Assembly: GCA_009746045.1 (NCBI GenBank)
Contig: RPFO01000175.1
Coordinates: 5,729,414-5,793,413 of the forward strand
Reading direction: 5' to 3'
DNA length: 64,000 nucleotides
Origin: Mesostigma viride
Lineage: Eukaryota; Streptophyta; Mesostigmatophyceae; Mesostigmatales; Mesostigmataceae
The notes under the pieces were generated by a model that searched no databases, was not told where the DNA came from, and was given only the letters and a program-made list of their open reading frames with translations. Position numbers and translations under genes: made by a program. The first letter of the stretch is position 1, and the number at the start of each line of letters is the position of its first letter. This document shows positions 49,084 to 62,058 of the stretch, piece by piece.

Positions 49084-52000
49084 ATGAGTCAACTAACACT
49101 GGTATCGTGGAATGTCAGGGGGCTGAACACATACGGGTCACACACACCAGGGCAGGGACAGCGAATACCTCGCACACGAGAATTAGCAAATGCATTACAC
49201 AACTTGCTCGAGCGTTACGTGGGCCCCTCGCATGAAATTTGGATAGGACTGCAGGAACATAAAATCCAAGAAGCTGCCACACGCACCGCCCTTAGAGCTG
49301 CTAGAGCACTTGCACCTAGGACAGTTCACCGTTGGGCATGGGCACGCGGTACACAAGGGGGCACTGCCCTCATTCAATACCGTAAACCTCCCAACCCTAC
49401 GCTGACATGCCAGGACTGGGCTATAGCTACCGACACAGCGGAGGCTAGATGGCAGGGCCGTTGGACGCGGCAGTCCATTACATGGGCAGGAAATAAGGGA
49501 TACATTATTAGTGTATATGCCCCAACCGAGCCAACGGATCAAGCCTCATTCTACCCTTCCCTTTCAAAATGGCCGCTGACCTTATCTCACAGGGGTTCGA
49601 AATTGTGTTGATGGGCGATTTCAATATAGACCTGGATGAACACCCCCCTATACGCACAGCGGCCTTCAGTAAACAGATCATGGACCTGAACTTACAGGAT
49701 GTCATCCGCTCACGAGACCACGGGCCCACTTGGCTGGCCACACGTTTAAATGTACGCACTACTCGTCGTCTTGATAAAATCTACATCACACCCGCATGGG
49801 CGGACCTAGTTTGCTACGCATCGGTCGACCGTTCTGTTAATTTTTCTGATCACTACCCACTCATCGTTACCCTTGCCCATCACACCAACTCCGCCCGGGG
49901 CCCCGGCATTCCCCGCTTAAACAAACACCTACTCGCGGACGATAAGTACTACTTGAGATCATGACACGCTGGCAGTCGTGGAGAGCCAGCAAGGGTAGCT
50001 ACACGACTGCTGCAGCTGGATGCAGGAGGGCCTAGCTAACATTCTAGAATTTTCCCAACTGTATTCACAAAATATCCGCCGCCAGAAAGGACAGGACTAT
50101 CGGTACTACCAACGCATAGTGAATAAACTCCAAGCGAAGCCTACCCTGTATCAATCGGAACTAACAAAACTTCAAAGAGCTCAGACCGAACTGACAAACT
50201 ACGTTTCGAGCGTCACACATTAGCACTAGACTCAGAAAATCTGTGGTGGCACCAGGTAGGAGAAAGAATGACCAAAGAGTTCTTTGCTCTGATTCCTACC
50301 CCTAAAGCTCACTCCTCTATCACGGAAATCCAAGACGAACACGGCAGCCACCGAGACATCACCTCCATACTACAGAGTGGTCACCGTTACTACTCAGCTC
50401 TCTTTCTAAACGAACCCCATCCTGACTCATCTGCGCCATGCAAAAAATCCTACATGCCATTCCCCGTCGCCTTACACCAGCTCAACAGCAGGAACTCGAT
50501 CAAATCCCCTCCATGGAAGAGGCCACACAGCTATGGAACACATCAAAACCGGTAGCGCCCCCGGGGTCGACGGTCTGCCTATTGAATTCTGGAAAACGTT
50601 CTGGTCCCTTCTACACATAGATTTTACGAATGTATTCTTGAAATTTGGCGGCACGGTAAGGTGAGCGGCAGATGGGCTGAATCTGCGCTTATCTTACTGT
50701 ACAAAAAAGGAGACAAGACTCTATGGAAAAACTACCGCCCAATCCGTCTCCTTACGGTAGCGTACAAAATCATCAGTAAAATAATCCAACGACGCTTATA
50801 CACCGTCCTAGACTTCCTCATTGGTCCGGAGCAAGTGGGCTTTAGGGCCAATCTCCACATCAACGACAGCATTACCCTCATCATGGACATTGTGGAAAAA
50901 GCCTGGCGCGACGATATAGAGGGTTTCATATTGTTCTGGGATTTTGAAAAAGCCTTTGACCGTATGTGCTGGGAATACCTAGAACACATTCTAACCGCAC
51001 TAGGATTTGGCCCACAACTCATGACCGTCATTATGGGTATGATCAAATCCCTGGCTTGGTATTTACTAATAGACGGACACAAGTCAGCGACCGGCGCTAG
51101 CTCACGATCGCTACCACAAGGAGATTGCATGTCCCCTATTCTATTTCTCTGGCCCACGCAGGACTCTACTGGCTACACCAGAACGATCCTCGCATTCGGG
51201 GCTTCCCGACAGGTAACGGTAAAGGTATATTCCAAACGGCTTATGTGGATGACACAACAAATGTTTGTATCTCTCTGCCTGAAGTGCATGCTGTCATGGA
51301 TAATATCACTACCTATTCTGTTGCCACACAACAACGATGCAATGTGCTCAAGTCCACGGGACTGCATATCGGCAAAACCAACACCCTACGCTACGCCCTC
51401 CCCAACCTGGCTGTGACCTGGGTCAAGCCGGGGGATCACCACCTTTTGCACAATTGTCCCATCGGCTGCACACCCGAGGGACGCTTGGCTGAACAACGTT
51501 CTTTCATGTATGATGAAACCAACCACGTGGGCAAGCTTGCAGGCGTTCTCCTTACCGCAGGGCGCTGGGGGGCCGTCCACCGCATGAGCCTACGAGGGCG
51601 AACCCTGATCGTCAACCAACTGTTGTTCTCTAAGGTCTTGTATTATTGCCAAGCACACCCACCCAATGATGCCACCACACAGCTCATCCAACGCCTTGGC
51701 AGCAATTTTGTCTGGAAACAGAAAGGCTTAATCTCCCACACGGTCCACGGATGGATCAACAGAGAGATGTCCTTCATGTCATGGGTGCACGGGGGCCTCG
51801 GGCTCCACAACATACAATGGCGTCTGTGGTCGCTGTATGCTAAACAAGTGATATCCGTTTTTATGGGAGTTAACACACACCCTGGCTGCATGCTTGCACG
51901 TGAAACGCTAGCCTCTCTTTCCACCCATGCTAGTGGCACCTCGTGGCAACTGGGGGCGGGCATACTGGGCAGCACCCTTATTTCGTACAAAGGACTCCCA

Positions 52001-53482
52001 TGGTACTGGCAGCGCATATGGACAGGTTACAATAAGCTCAAGCCGGGTCGCCTAGTCTTTCCTACTACTCGAGAGGAGGTGGCACGGCAGCCACTCTTTT
52101 TTAATGACTTAATCACAGACGCTACTAACAAGCCCCTCGGCACTCTCCACGGACACAACCCGTATGATGGCTTTCTGCGCGCGTCACCGCCGATTGTCAG
52201 GGTGCTGGACCTCTACCTGGGGCACGGCGCTGCGTATCGACGGCTCAGCTACGACGAGGTCAGCACTTGGGTCTCCCACATGCCCTCCCTGCAAGCGTGG
52301 CAAACTCTTATAAGTGCGATACCAGCTGCGTGGCATGCATTGATGACTGCCCCACGCAAGCCAATTATAACCGGCGACTGGGTTAGCTTCTACGCCGACG
52401 GAGTCACGCCTGCGTGCAAGGGTTTAGTCGTGACGGTTCTGCCACATGAGGGGCTCCAACTACAACTGCTGGACGCTATTTCTGGCCACAATGGGTGTCT
52501 GTATCAACTATCCACCTTATATGCGTACACGCCAGCTTCCCAGTGTCACCGCATACGCGTAGTCCCATGGTCTGTGCCAAGATCTTGCATGATCCAGCCG
52601 GACCCATTATCCCCGGTTGAGAGCATTACATGGCTACACGTGGGCAACACACGGCTCGATCTACTACATCTGGACCCGGTTGAATTTGGATGGGTCTTAA
52701 CCAAGGGGGACATCAGAACCAGCAAATGTATCTTTGAGTACACCGCAGATTGGGGTTATGATATCTTGTTGCATACGTACCATCAGCCCCATCCGGGCCG
52801 AGCCCGCTGGGGAATACATTGGCCGGGCTACACTTGGGTTAAGATGATTACCCTGGCGGTAGACCACCCTCTCGTGGACCGCAGGGCCACTGATGTACAA
52901 CATCTTTTGATGCATAGGGCGATAGGGGTCTGCGCTACGCTCCACGAGCGTTTTGGTCATGATGCATCATGCCTGTGCACGCACCCTAGTGAAACCATTG
53001 AGCACAGGTTTCTTTACTGTAATCTCCCTGGGGTTTGGACGTGGCTCATTAACATCTGGGCCGCATGGACGGCATCGCCACCCACTCTCCCAATCAGCGT
53101 GCGTACCATCATTTTCGGTATTGCTGGCACACCAGGGACCGAGCTTTCAGTTTCCCAAGCAGAATGGATATGGCTACGCACTACTATGCTATACGCGATC
53201 TGGACCATACGCAACGAGACAGTCTTTAAGGTCCGCGAGGAGTATACCCGCGGCGGCGTAGTCCGGCGCTTTATATACCTATGGAATGCGGCTATGCGCC
53301 GCTACTGGCTGTTAGCTCAGGAACAACACAGGGTGTGGGACCCAGGGCCCAATAACGACAAGCCCAGCCCGCTCCAGCTTTTTCATGATCTACTGGGCCG
53401 TAATCAGGTATTCACCAGTATGCCTCATGGCGACATTACTCAGGTCCAATGGCTTCCCTGGTCTAATAACGCGCCCTATTAG
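49084..53482 (+). pseudogene. LINE ORF2 (APE endonuclease, RT, zinc finger), copy 1, multiply frameshifted
   Basis: The ATG at 49084 opens MSQLTLVSWNVRGLN, the endonuclease start. Endonuclease motifs follow: GLQEHK, then in another frame VLMGDFNID, RLDKIYIT and SDHYPLIV. RT has NYRPIRLLTVAYKIISK, GPEQVGFRANLHIND, FDRMCWEYL, SLPQGDCMSP and, after a shift at about 51130-51150, catalytic AYVDDTTN. The C-terminus has HRAIG, then a CLCTHPSETIEHRFLYC zinc finger, and ends SNNAPY then TAG. At least five frame breaks occur before 51150; the last 785 codons are intact. No ORF1 precedes it, so the copy is 5'-truncated or rearranged. About 120 bp of 3' UTR follows. Confidence 0.9.
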
Positions 53483-55986
53483 CCTTTCACCTGTCACCGC
53501 CACACGTGTGTGTGCCCACCTTCATTAGGATTCGCTGATACTCATTTCCCCTCTCACCTCTTTGGTCCATAATTGGCTAATAAAATATACCCATTTCCCC
53601 GAAATAATGTTTCGCAAATCATCTGATTTTTTGATTTTTGAGACTATATTGATGACTGACATGTCCATTTGGAATGCATGACAATCTCGACAAACGCTGT
53701 GGACAAGTGTTCAGCAACAACGTGCAATTTTTAATTTTTGATCACATGGGCAGCAGAAATTTGGAAACGGCCGAGGGCCAGGAACTGAACAGCATGCCAT
53801 CTCAAACATACAAGAAATAAAGATACTAAGCGGGTATATGTACGGTTTCATATATACTGATAGAACCAATGCTGTCCCAGTGATCAGGTCACTGACAACT
53901 GAGTTCACTGTTTTTCCCGCGTAAATGGGTATTTTTATTAACCAATAGGAATATCATTAGGGTAAGAGGGACTGAGTTCACTGTTTTCCGGTGAAATGGG
54001 TGTTAGTTTATTTCCATATAACAGTTAAGGTGACCCAGGTATGCCAGAAATAGCCTGAAATGCCTAGTTGTGCCTAAATTGGGTTGCCCGCATTAAGGGG
54101 AGGGTCCCATGGAAATGTATCAAAACTGAAGCCCCCTAATAACTACAGAAATGCAACTGACAACCACTGAATGATGTTTGGGGACCATAAACATGATGTT
54201 TGGGCATGCATACCACCACTTGTTGGGGGTACTACCCCCAGCCATACACCGGCTATGTGCTAAAAATAGAAAAAAACGCTGTCCGGGGCACATCTTGCCC
54301 AGAACAGTGAGAGAACCAGTTGCATGAAAAAAGCACACCCCATATAAAAATGTCATGGGACATGGTTTCTACCTAATTGGATCAACAAAATCAGCACATC
54401 CCTTCGAGTTATTAATTTTTGGGCCAAAAATACGCTTTTTTAGGCGGGGCGTCCCCATACACACTCATAACACATCAATTAGGCCTGAAAAGCACAAGTC
54501 AAATTCTGTCATGACCATAGAAGGCACTGTCAAAGTTTGGTGGCATTCTGAGCTCAGCTGTAGCAGTTATTAATTTTGGCAGTTGGCCACCTGTGCAGAC
54601 GCTAAGGAAGGCATTAGCGAGTATTAAGGCACACTAGCACTTCCTATGCCATCCAAAAGGCTCCTGACCATGCCCAATTCGACCACAATGTACAAGGAGG
54701 TGGCTGGGCACGTCATGTGCCCTTGCCTTACCTCGACACGGGCAACCTGTTGCGTGTGTGCACAACAATGAGGCAGGTAGCTCTACATGCCTAGCCAACA
54801 CTTCTAAAGCATATTCCAGGTTTATGGTGTGGGCATCATCCCAAAACCAAGCTCAAACACACCCTAGAAAGCCATATCCACTAATTGCCCAACAAGGGTA
54901 ACAACAGACAGTCCACAGAGAAAGCAGAATTATCATACATGCTGCTTGCCAAGGCTTCTTACCATGGTTACCTTGCCTTGCTAGCATATGAATTAGGGCT
55001 CTCCCATTTTTGTGGGAGAAAGGCCAACAAGACAACGATAACCCCTACCTACGTGCAGTTCCACCCATGCAGTATGCCCCTCAGAAAAACCACTGCCACC
55101 TTTCTTTCCAGCGCAATTGTTTGCCAAGAAACAAACTCAAGCTTGTGAGCCTCTAACCACAATGAAGCCTCTGCTAAGAAAGTCCGCGTCAATATTCACA
55201 CAAAACTGAGTGCTGTTAGCAATCTCCTTCCAAGAAACCACTCAGCAAATCCCTGACAACTTGACGATATGCCACGGCCACGCTTTGACACATCCCAGCC
55301 ATGCAACGTACATAAAAACCACTGAAAGGTGCCAGGAATCTGGCGATGCGCAGCACGGAATGGCATTATACCTGGCGCTAACTGCACGGAAAGAAGCCGA
55401 AAACTTGCGTTGATAACCCATAAAGGAAGCGAAACATTCATAGGGTCACGTTGATCACACGATCGTACCATTACCGGAATTGTCCTTCGCCCAGCGGCGC
55501 AAGAAAGAACAACCTTCCATGGAATAATAAGACGCGCATCCCGCGAGCCTGGAGAGTGTCTTACCGATCATGACGGAAATCTTGCCGAAACCCAGCAAAT
55601 TTTTTAAAGCATTACCAATAACAATTTAAACGCATCCTTGACGCTAGGTAAAGCCCATAAAACCTGACAATCACCGCCGCCAGCGTGCATTCTAATTTAT
55701 TCCTCTCGACGAAAACATCAGATTGGACCCCCGTGGCGATGGTCGTCAATAAAATCATCGACACTGCAAAAAACGCGAACGCTGCTACGAAGTAGTATCA
55801 TGTACTCATCGTCTTTAAGATTCGCTCAGTTTCTCTGCATTCCGCGAGCTGTCTTTTTCTACTCTGCCTGAAAGCACGTCGCCATGGCCAGCTCCGGTAG
55901 GGGTGCGCGCCCCGTGCACCACTTTTTCACGGTACGGACGGGTACCGCGAATTTTTCGGCGCCAAAATATTCGCGCCGGGACCGTC
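53483..55986. other. Intergenic region between the two LINE copies
   Basis: The LINE copy 1 3' UTR ends near 53605 (AATAAAATATACCCATTTCC). Related AAATGGGTAT motifs follow a duplicated ACTGAGTTCACTGTTTT at about 53899 and 53970. The rest, to 55986, shows no gene. Confidence 0.45.
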
Positions 55987-58900
55987 CCCAAAAGGCGCGC
56001 CCTGCGACCAAGGTAGCCATTGTACTGTAGATATATCGTCATCCGGCATACGTGTAAATACCTGGTTCATGCCCATGAGTGCATGGAAGACTTCCAGTGG
56101 GCTGGGGGTGTCATTGTTAGGGCCCGGGTCCCATACTTTGTGTTGTTCCGTCGCCAGGAGCCAGTAACGACGCATAGCCAGGTTCCAAGATGAGATAAAC
56201 CGGCGGACCACGGCACCTCTCGTGTACGCGGCACGTAACGTGAATACGGTCTCGTTGCGAACTTGCCATATGGTGTGAAGCATCGTCGTGCGGAGCCATA
56301 TCCATGCCATCTGGTTGGCTGTGAGGCTCGCGTCCCGTAATCCCGTGATGCCGAAAATAACCGTAGATAGTGTGACGGTGGTGGGGGGAGCTGTAATAGC
56401 CATCCACTTGGCCCATATACCCAGCAGCCATTGCCAAACCCCTGCGAGTTGGCAGTCCAGAAATCTGTGCTCAATTGTTTCATCTGGAAAGTTGCATAAG
56501 CACGCCGCCGCGTGGGAGTACCGGTGGTGCAATTGGGAATTGACCCCGATGGCCCGATGCATAAGCAGGTGCTGGACGTCGGTGGCCCGTTTGTCAACCA
56601 ATGGGTGATCAACTGCCAAGGTAATGTTCTTGATCCAGGTGTAGCCCGGCCACTCGGGGTGCCAGCGCAGGCGACCCGGGTGCATCCTATGATTTTTATG
56701 TAGAAGTAGCCGGTATCCCCAGTCTGCCGTGTACTCGAAAGGCACTTCGTCATGGGGGTGCCGCCAGATGTGAGGACCCACCCAAATTCTAGCGGGTCTA
56801 GAGCAAGCGTGTCCAGTCGCCCTTGCCAACATGTAGCCATGTGGTGTCGCGTATCACTGTGGTGGGGTCCAAGGGTAACATGCACGCCTGTGACAGTGAC
56901 CACGGGACCACTCGAATGCGGTGACATTGAAATGCTGGAATGTAGGCGTACGATGTAATCAATTTGCCGAGAAGTCCTTGACCGTCGGGTGTCTCCTGGA
57001 GCAATTGTATGGTAACGCCCGTCGACGCGACCGCAACGATGCAGCCCTTATGTATGGACGTGTCGCGATCCGGGTAATAGCTCACCCATTCCCCGACTTG
57101 TAGGGGTTTGCGTGGGGTTGTCATGAGGGTATGCCATCCTGCGGGAATTGCTTGTAGAAGGTTGTCCCAAGCTGGTCGGCTGGGCATGTTTGCGATCCAC
57201 GCACTGATTTCCGTGTATGTTAGGAGGCGATATCGGTCACCGTCAGCCGCGTATAAATCGATGATTCGCGTAACCGGCGGGTTGGCCGTCAAAAAGCCCT
57301 CATATGGGTTGCGGCCGCTTAAAACACCAAACACATTATGCTCACTATCGCGCAGCAAATCATTGAAATATAATGGTTGGCGTGCCACCTCTTCCCGCGT
57401 GGTAGGGTGAGCAATTCTGTCCGGTTTTAGGTTCTTATAACCTTTCCACATACGTGCCCAGTACCATGATAAGCCTTTATACGAAGTGAGCGCACATGTA
57501 AGTATTGCTGCCCCCAAGTGCCATGATGTACCATTGTTGTGGGTATAGGTTGTGGCGAAAGCTTCTTGTGCCAACATACAACCAGGGTGTGCGTTTACGC
57601 CTATGAAAGCGGTTAGGATCTGTTTGGTGTACACTGACCATAAGCGCCACTCCATATTATGTAAGCCCAAGCCTCCTTGAACCCATGGCATATAGGACAT
57701 GTCCCGATCGATCCATCCCGGCACCGTGTGTGTTATGATACCCTGCTGTTTCCAAACAAAATTGCTGCCGATTCGTTGGATGATCTTGGTGGTGTACTCG
57801 TTAGGTGGGTGACCTTGGCAGTAGTAGAGCACTTTGGAGAATAACATTTGGTTGGTGATGAGGACCCTGCCCCGTAGGCTGAGACGGGGAACCGCTGCCC
57901 ATCTTGATGCCGCTTGGAGCATGCCTGTGAGTTTGCCACTGTGTGTTGTGTTGTCATACAAAAAGGTGGGGTGTTCAGCAAGACGTCCATCCATAGTGCA
58001 ACCGATAGGGCAGTTGTGTAATAGGTGGTGACCGTCTGGCTGGACCCATGTCACAGGCAGATTAGGGAGTGATAAGCGGGGGGAGGATCCTCTCCCGATG
58101 TGCAGCCCCGTGGACTTTTGCACGTTACACCGCTGTTGAGAGGCCATAGAGTATGTCGTGATATTCTCCATGATAGCATGCACATCGGTAGTGGAGGTGC
58201 AGACATTAGTGGTGTCATCAACATAAGCAGTTTGGAACAAACCTCGCGGTTTACCTTGGATGGGGAAGCCCCTGATCCTGTTGTCGCGAGCGTGCAAAAA
58301 GAACAGCCCGGCATGCGCAAGAAGAAACAGGAGCGGGGACATGCAGTCGCCTTGTGGGAGTGACCTAGAGCTAGTGCCTGTGCGTGAGAAGTGCCCGTTT
58401 AGGAGTAGGGTCCATGAGAGCGATTGAATCATACCGATGGTGACATGCGTGAAAGTGCCCCAAATCCGAAACCGCGCAATGTCTTCTCAGGTAGTCCCAA
58501 CACATGCGGTCAAAAGCTTTTTTGAAATCCCAGAATAGTATGATGCCGAGTATGTTGTGGCGCCACGCTTTTTCCACTATGTCCATAAGCATGGTAATGC
58601 TATCGTTTATGTGTAGGTTAGCGCGGAAGCCGACTTGTTCCGGACCGATTAGGTCGTCGAGTACTGTGTAAATGCGTAGTTGTAGTATTTTACTGATGAT
58701 TTTGTACGCAACCGTGAGTAGTCGTATGGGACGGTAGTTTTGCCATTGAGTTTTAGACCCCTTTTTAAATATGAGGATTAGTGCGGTTTCTGCCCAGTTG
58801 CCAGGGACGATACCTGTGCGCCATACTTCGAGGACGCATTTGTAAAAGCCGGCAGAAAGGTCGGGCCAAAACTTCCTCCAAAATTCTACAGGGATGCCGT

Positions 58901-60386
58901 CCACTCCGGGTGCACTACCGAGTTTGATTTTGAGCATAGCAGCCTGTGTCTCAGCTTGTGTGGGTGTCTGATCTAGTTCTTGCTGCTGCGTGGTGGTGAG
59001 GCGCCGTGGTATCGCCTGAAGGACTTGGTGGATAGCTTGAGGTGCTTGAGGGTGCGGTTTACTTCGGAATAGCTTCGTAAAATATTGATGACCGCTGTTT
59101 AGTATGGAATGGGTGTCGGTGTGGATGCCCTGGTCGTCGTGAATTTCAGTTATCAGCGTGTGTGTTCGTTGCTTCGGGAGGAGTGCAAAATATTCTTTAT
59201 TCATTTTTTCCCCCGTTGTGTGCCACCAAAGGTTTTCCGCATCTATGGCGTTAGCGTGTCTTTCGTATCGTAGTTTGTCCAAGGCTAGCTGGGCTTGTTG
59301 CATTTTCGCCATGTCATAAGTAGTGAGTGTTTGCTTAAGTTGTAGACGATTGACAATACGTTCGTAACATCGGTATTCATGGCCTTTCTGTTGTCTAAGC
59401 TCAGCAGTGTATTTCTTAGAAAGTTGCAGTACATGTTGTAGGCCGGCTTGCATCCATCGACAATGATCGGTATAGTGAGGGATGCTGGCCACCCACTCTC
59501 GCCAAAAAGCTTTTACTTGAGCCGTGAATGTTTGATCCCTCAATAAGTCTCGGTTGAAGCGGGGGATACCGGGTCCCCGCGTCGGTGGGGTGTGCGTTAA
59601 GGTGATAATACAAGGGTAGTGGTCCGAAAGAGTGATAGAGCGATCTACCCTAGCATGACATACAAGGTCCGCCCAAGCGTGCGTGGCATAGATTCTGTCT
59701 AGACGGCGTGTGATGCGGTGACCGTCGCGTGTTGCAAGCCAAGTGTGGTCGTTGTCCCTGGAGCGCAGTAGGTCGTGTAGGTTAAGCTCTAGTAGCTGTT
59801 CGTGAAAGGGGTTTGTACGTGATTGAGGGTGCGCCGCCATGTCTAGATTGAAATCACCCATCAATATGACCTCCAGGCCGTGGGAAATAATGGCGTGGAT
59901 CATCTGAAACATGTCTTTGAAAAAATTATGTTGTTCAGCTGGGTCGGTTGGGGCGTAAATTGAAAGAAGGTACCCCTGCTTGCTACCCCAGGTGATGTGC
60001 TGTCGTACCCAGCGGCCTTGCCATTGAGCCGCCGCCGTATCTACCGGTTGGGACCAAGTGTGGCAGGTGAGGTGTGAGGAAGCCGTTTTACGGTATTGAA
60101 TCAAAGCTGTGCCCCCCTGGGTTCCTCGCGCCCAAGCCCATCGACTCTCACTATTAGGAGCTAGTGCTCTCACTGCTTTGTTGGCCGTGACCCCGGGGCC
60201 TTGAATTTTATGCTCTTGCAGGCCCAGCCAGATCTCATGGGCTGGGCCGCCGTAGCCCTGCAGTAATGATGCGAGGTGAAGGGTTAATTGCTTGATACGA
60301 GTAGTATTGGGAATGCCATTAGCAGTACGTACTCCATAGCTATTGAGACCACGTACATTCCATGATACTATGGTGAGTTGGCTCAT
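55987..60386 (-). pseudogene. LINE ORF2, copy 2, two frame breaks and missing 3' end
   Basis: The ATG at 60386 opens MSQLTIVSWNVRGLN; this frame runs to about 58500 and covers the endonuclease (GLQEHK, LMGDFNLDM, RLDRIYATH, SDHYPCII) and early RT (NYRPIRLLTVAYK, GPEQVGFRAN, FDRMCWDYL). The second frame (58432 to about 56810) has SLPQGDCMSP and catalytic AYVDDTTN. The third (about 56800-55987) has the zinc finger CLCNFPDETIEHRFLDC. It stops at PWSQGAP where copy 1 has its natural stop three codons later; the 3' UTR is absent and unrelated GC-rich sequence follows. Same family as copy 1. Confidence 0.9.
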
Positions 60387-60413
60387 GTTAGTGGCGTATC
60401 AGGCAGGTCTTAC

Positions 60414-62058
60414 CTAGTCACGGTGGCGCGGCCGCCACGTCCGTTGCGTCCGGCGCCGCCACGGATGTCCAGGCCGGTGTTGTGGTGACGCCGCGGTGGC
60501 TGCCGGCCGGGCGCGCTTAGTTCCTTGCCCCGGCGCCTCCGTGTCCATGTGTTCCCCGATCTCGTCCCCCTCCTCAAGATTCTCCGGTAGGCTGAGCTCT
60601 GCCCCGTTGGCGGCGTTGGGAATGTGCTGCGGCGATCCCGGTGGCTCGGTGTCCGCGGCTGGCTGGTCCTTGCGGCGGACAGGCCTGTACTGTGGCCAGG
60701 GGGTGCTGCTGCCCTCGAAAAGTTGCTTCTTGGACGTTAGTAGCCATCGCCCGGCCGCATCCGGTATCTTGCCCGTGTCATCTGGCTGGTATGTGCCTGG
60801 GAGGAGGATCTTCACTAGGTCAATTCCCCTCCTGGGACCCCCATTCTCAACGTGGGCCATGTGAAGGGTGGGGGTTTCCGGGTTGAGTGTGACCAGTGGG
60901 TTCAGTGCCAGGCTGTCAATGTGCATCTGCGCGTCGGTCCAGAAGTCGAGTGGGCGTTGTGTTTTGTACCCACGAGGTTCCCAGACGTACAGGTAGGGTT
61001 CGTTGGCCTCGTTGAGCGGGCAGAAAATGGAGTCCTCGTTGCCGGTTGAGGTGATGAGAAGGTGGAGCTTGAGGGCAATCCTTGCCCCCGCCGGCATACC
61101 CAGGTCGTGACAGACCCTCCAGTCGGCCAGTCCGTTCCAGAGGAAGCGGTTGATATCCTCTCCCATGGTTGTGTTCCGGCTGCCGTTGGGATCCTGGCAT
61201 TATCGGGGCGCGGTGTGGGGCCGAGGTTGGCATGAGCCATGCGGTCCTTCTTAGCCCTGTTAGCCGTGGACCTGTGCGGGCAGTCCTTAGGCTCATGTTC
61301 CCGGCTCCTCATGCAGCTGGTGCACACCGGGCGCTCCATGTCGATCTGCGTGGTGATCTTGTGGTTGCTGGCGATCTTGCCGGAGTTGTCGTGAGTTTGC
61401 ACCGTGATGATGTCCGGAATGCAGCGGGGCCTATCCTCCGAGTAGCCGCCCGGCATGCCGTAGATCAGGTTTAGACCGTCTCCTGTAAGCCCACGTGCCG
61501 GGTCGAAGTTGGGTGTGAACCCCATGGCTGCGGAGTTCACCTTGATTTCTTCTTTTAAGGCCCGTGATTCTTTGCCTTGACGGATTCCTCGTAGAGCGCC
61601 GGGTTCGCCGGCGTGCCCCAGGGTCTGATAAGCATAGGTATCACCGCAATGTCGCGTGTTTCTGCCGGTAAGTGCGACAGAGTGAGGGTGAATTCGGCAC
61701 CACTATACTCGGGCTGGTACTTGTGAAGCCGGAAGACCTTGGGGCCCACCATGATGGACGGGCTGCCCTTGCCGTGGACGTAAGCTTTAAGAACTGCCTC
61801 AGCATCTTCTGCGGATGGGAAGCGAACATGGAAGTTTGGTTGGTTTTTCACGCCGCCCACTATTATACCGCCCCGATCGGCCATCAGCTTCCTCAGCTCA
61901 TTCCTGTCAGAAACCGAAGCATCCATGCCGTGTAGGATGATGACCAAGATTTTCTCTGTAGATGCTTGAAGCGCAGCTTTCAATTCAGGCGACGGTGGGA
62001 CCTTGCCCTGGACAAGGTCGGTGTGGCTCATGGTGTACGGGGCCTGCGGGGCAACCAT
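60414..62058 (-). pseudogene. LINE ORF1 (RRM-like plus CCHC knuckle), copy 2, in three frames
   Basis: ATG at 62058 (MVAPQAPYTMSHTD; a second ATG at 62031). Frame 1, to 61555, has an RRM-like fold (KILVIILHGMDASVSDRN, NFHVRFPSAEDAEAVLKAYV, FRLHKYQPEYSG). Frame 2 carries RPVCTSCMRSREHEPKDC, a zinc-knuckle-like CX2C...H...C. Frame 3 (61166-60414) has INRFLWNGLADWRVCHDLGM and a basic Pro/Arg-rich tail ending 28 bp before ORF2. Single-base shifts near 61560 and 61170 would reconnect the frames. RRM plus knuckle is usual for ORF1 of plant-type L1 elements. Confidence 0.8.
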
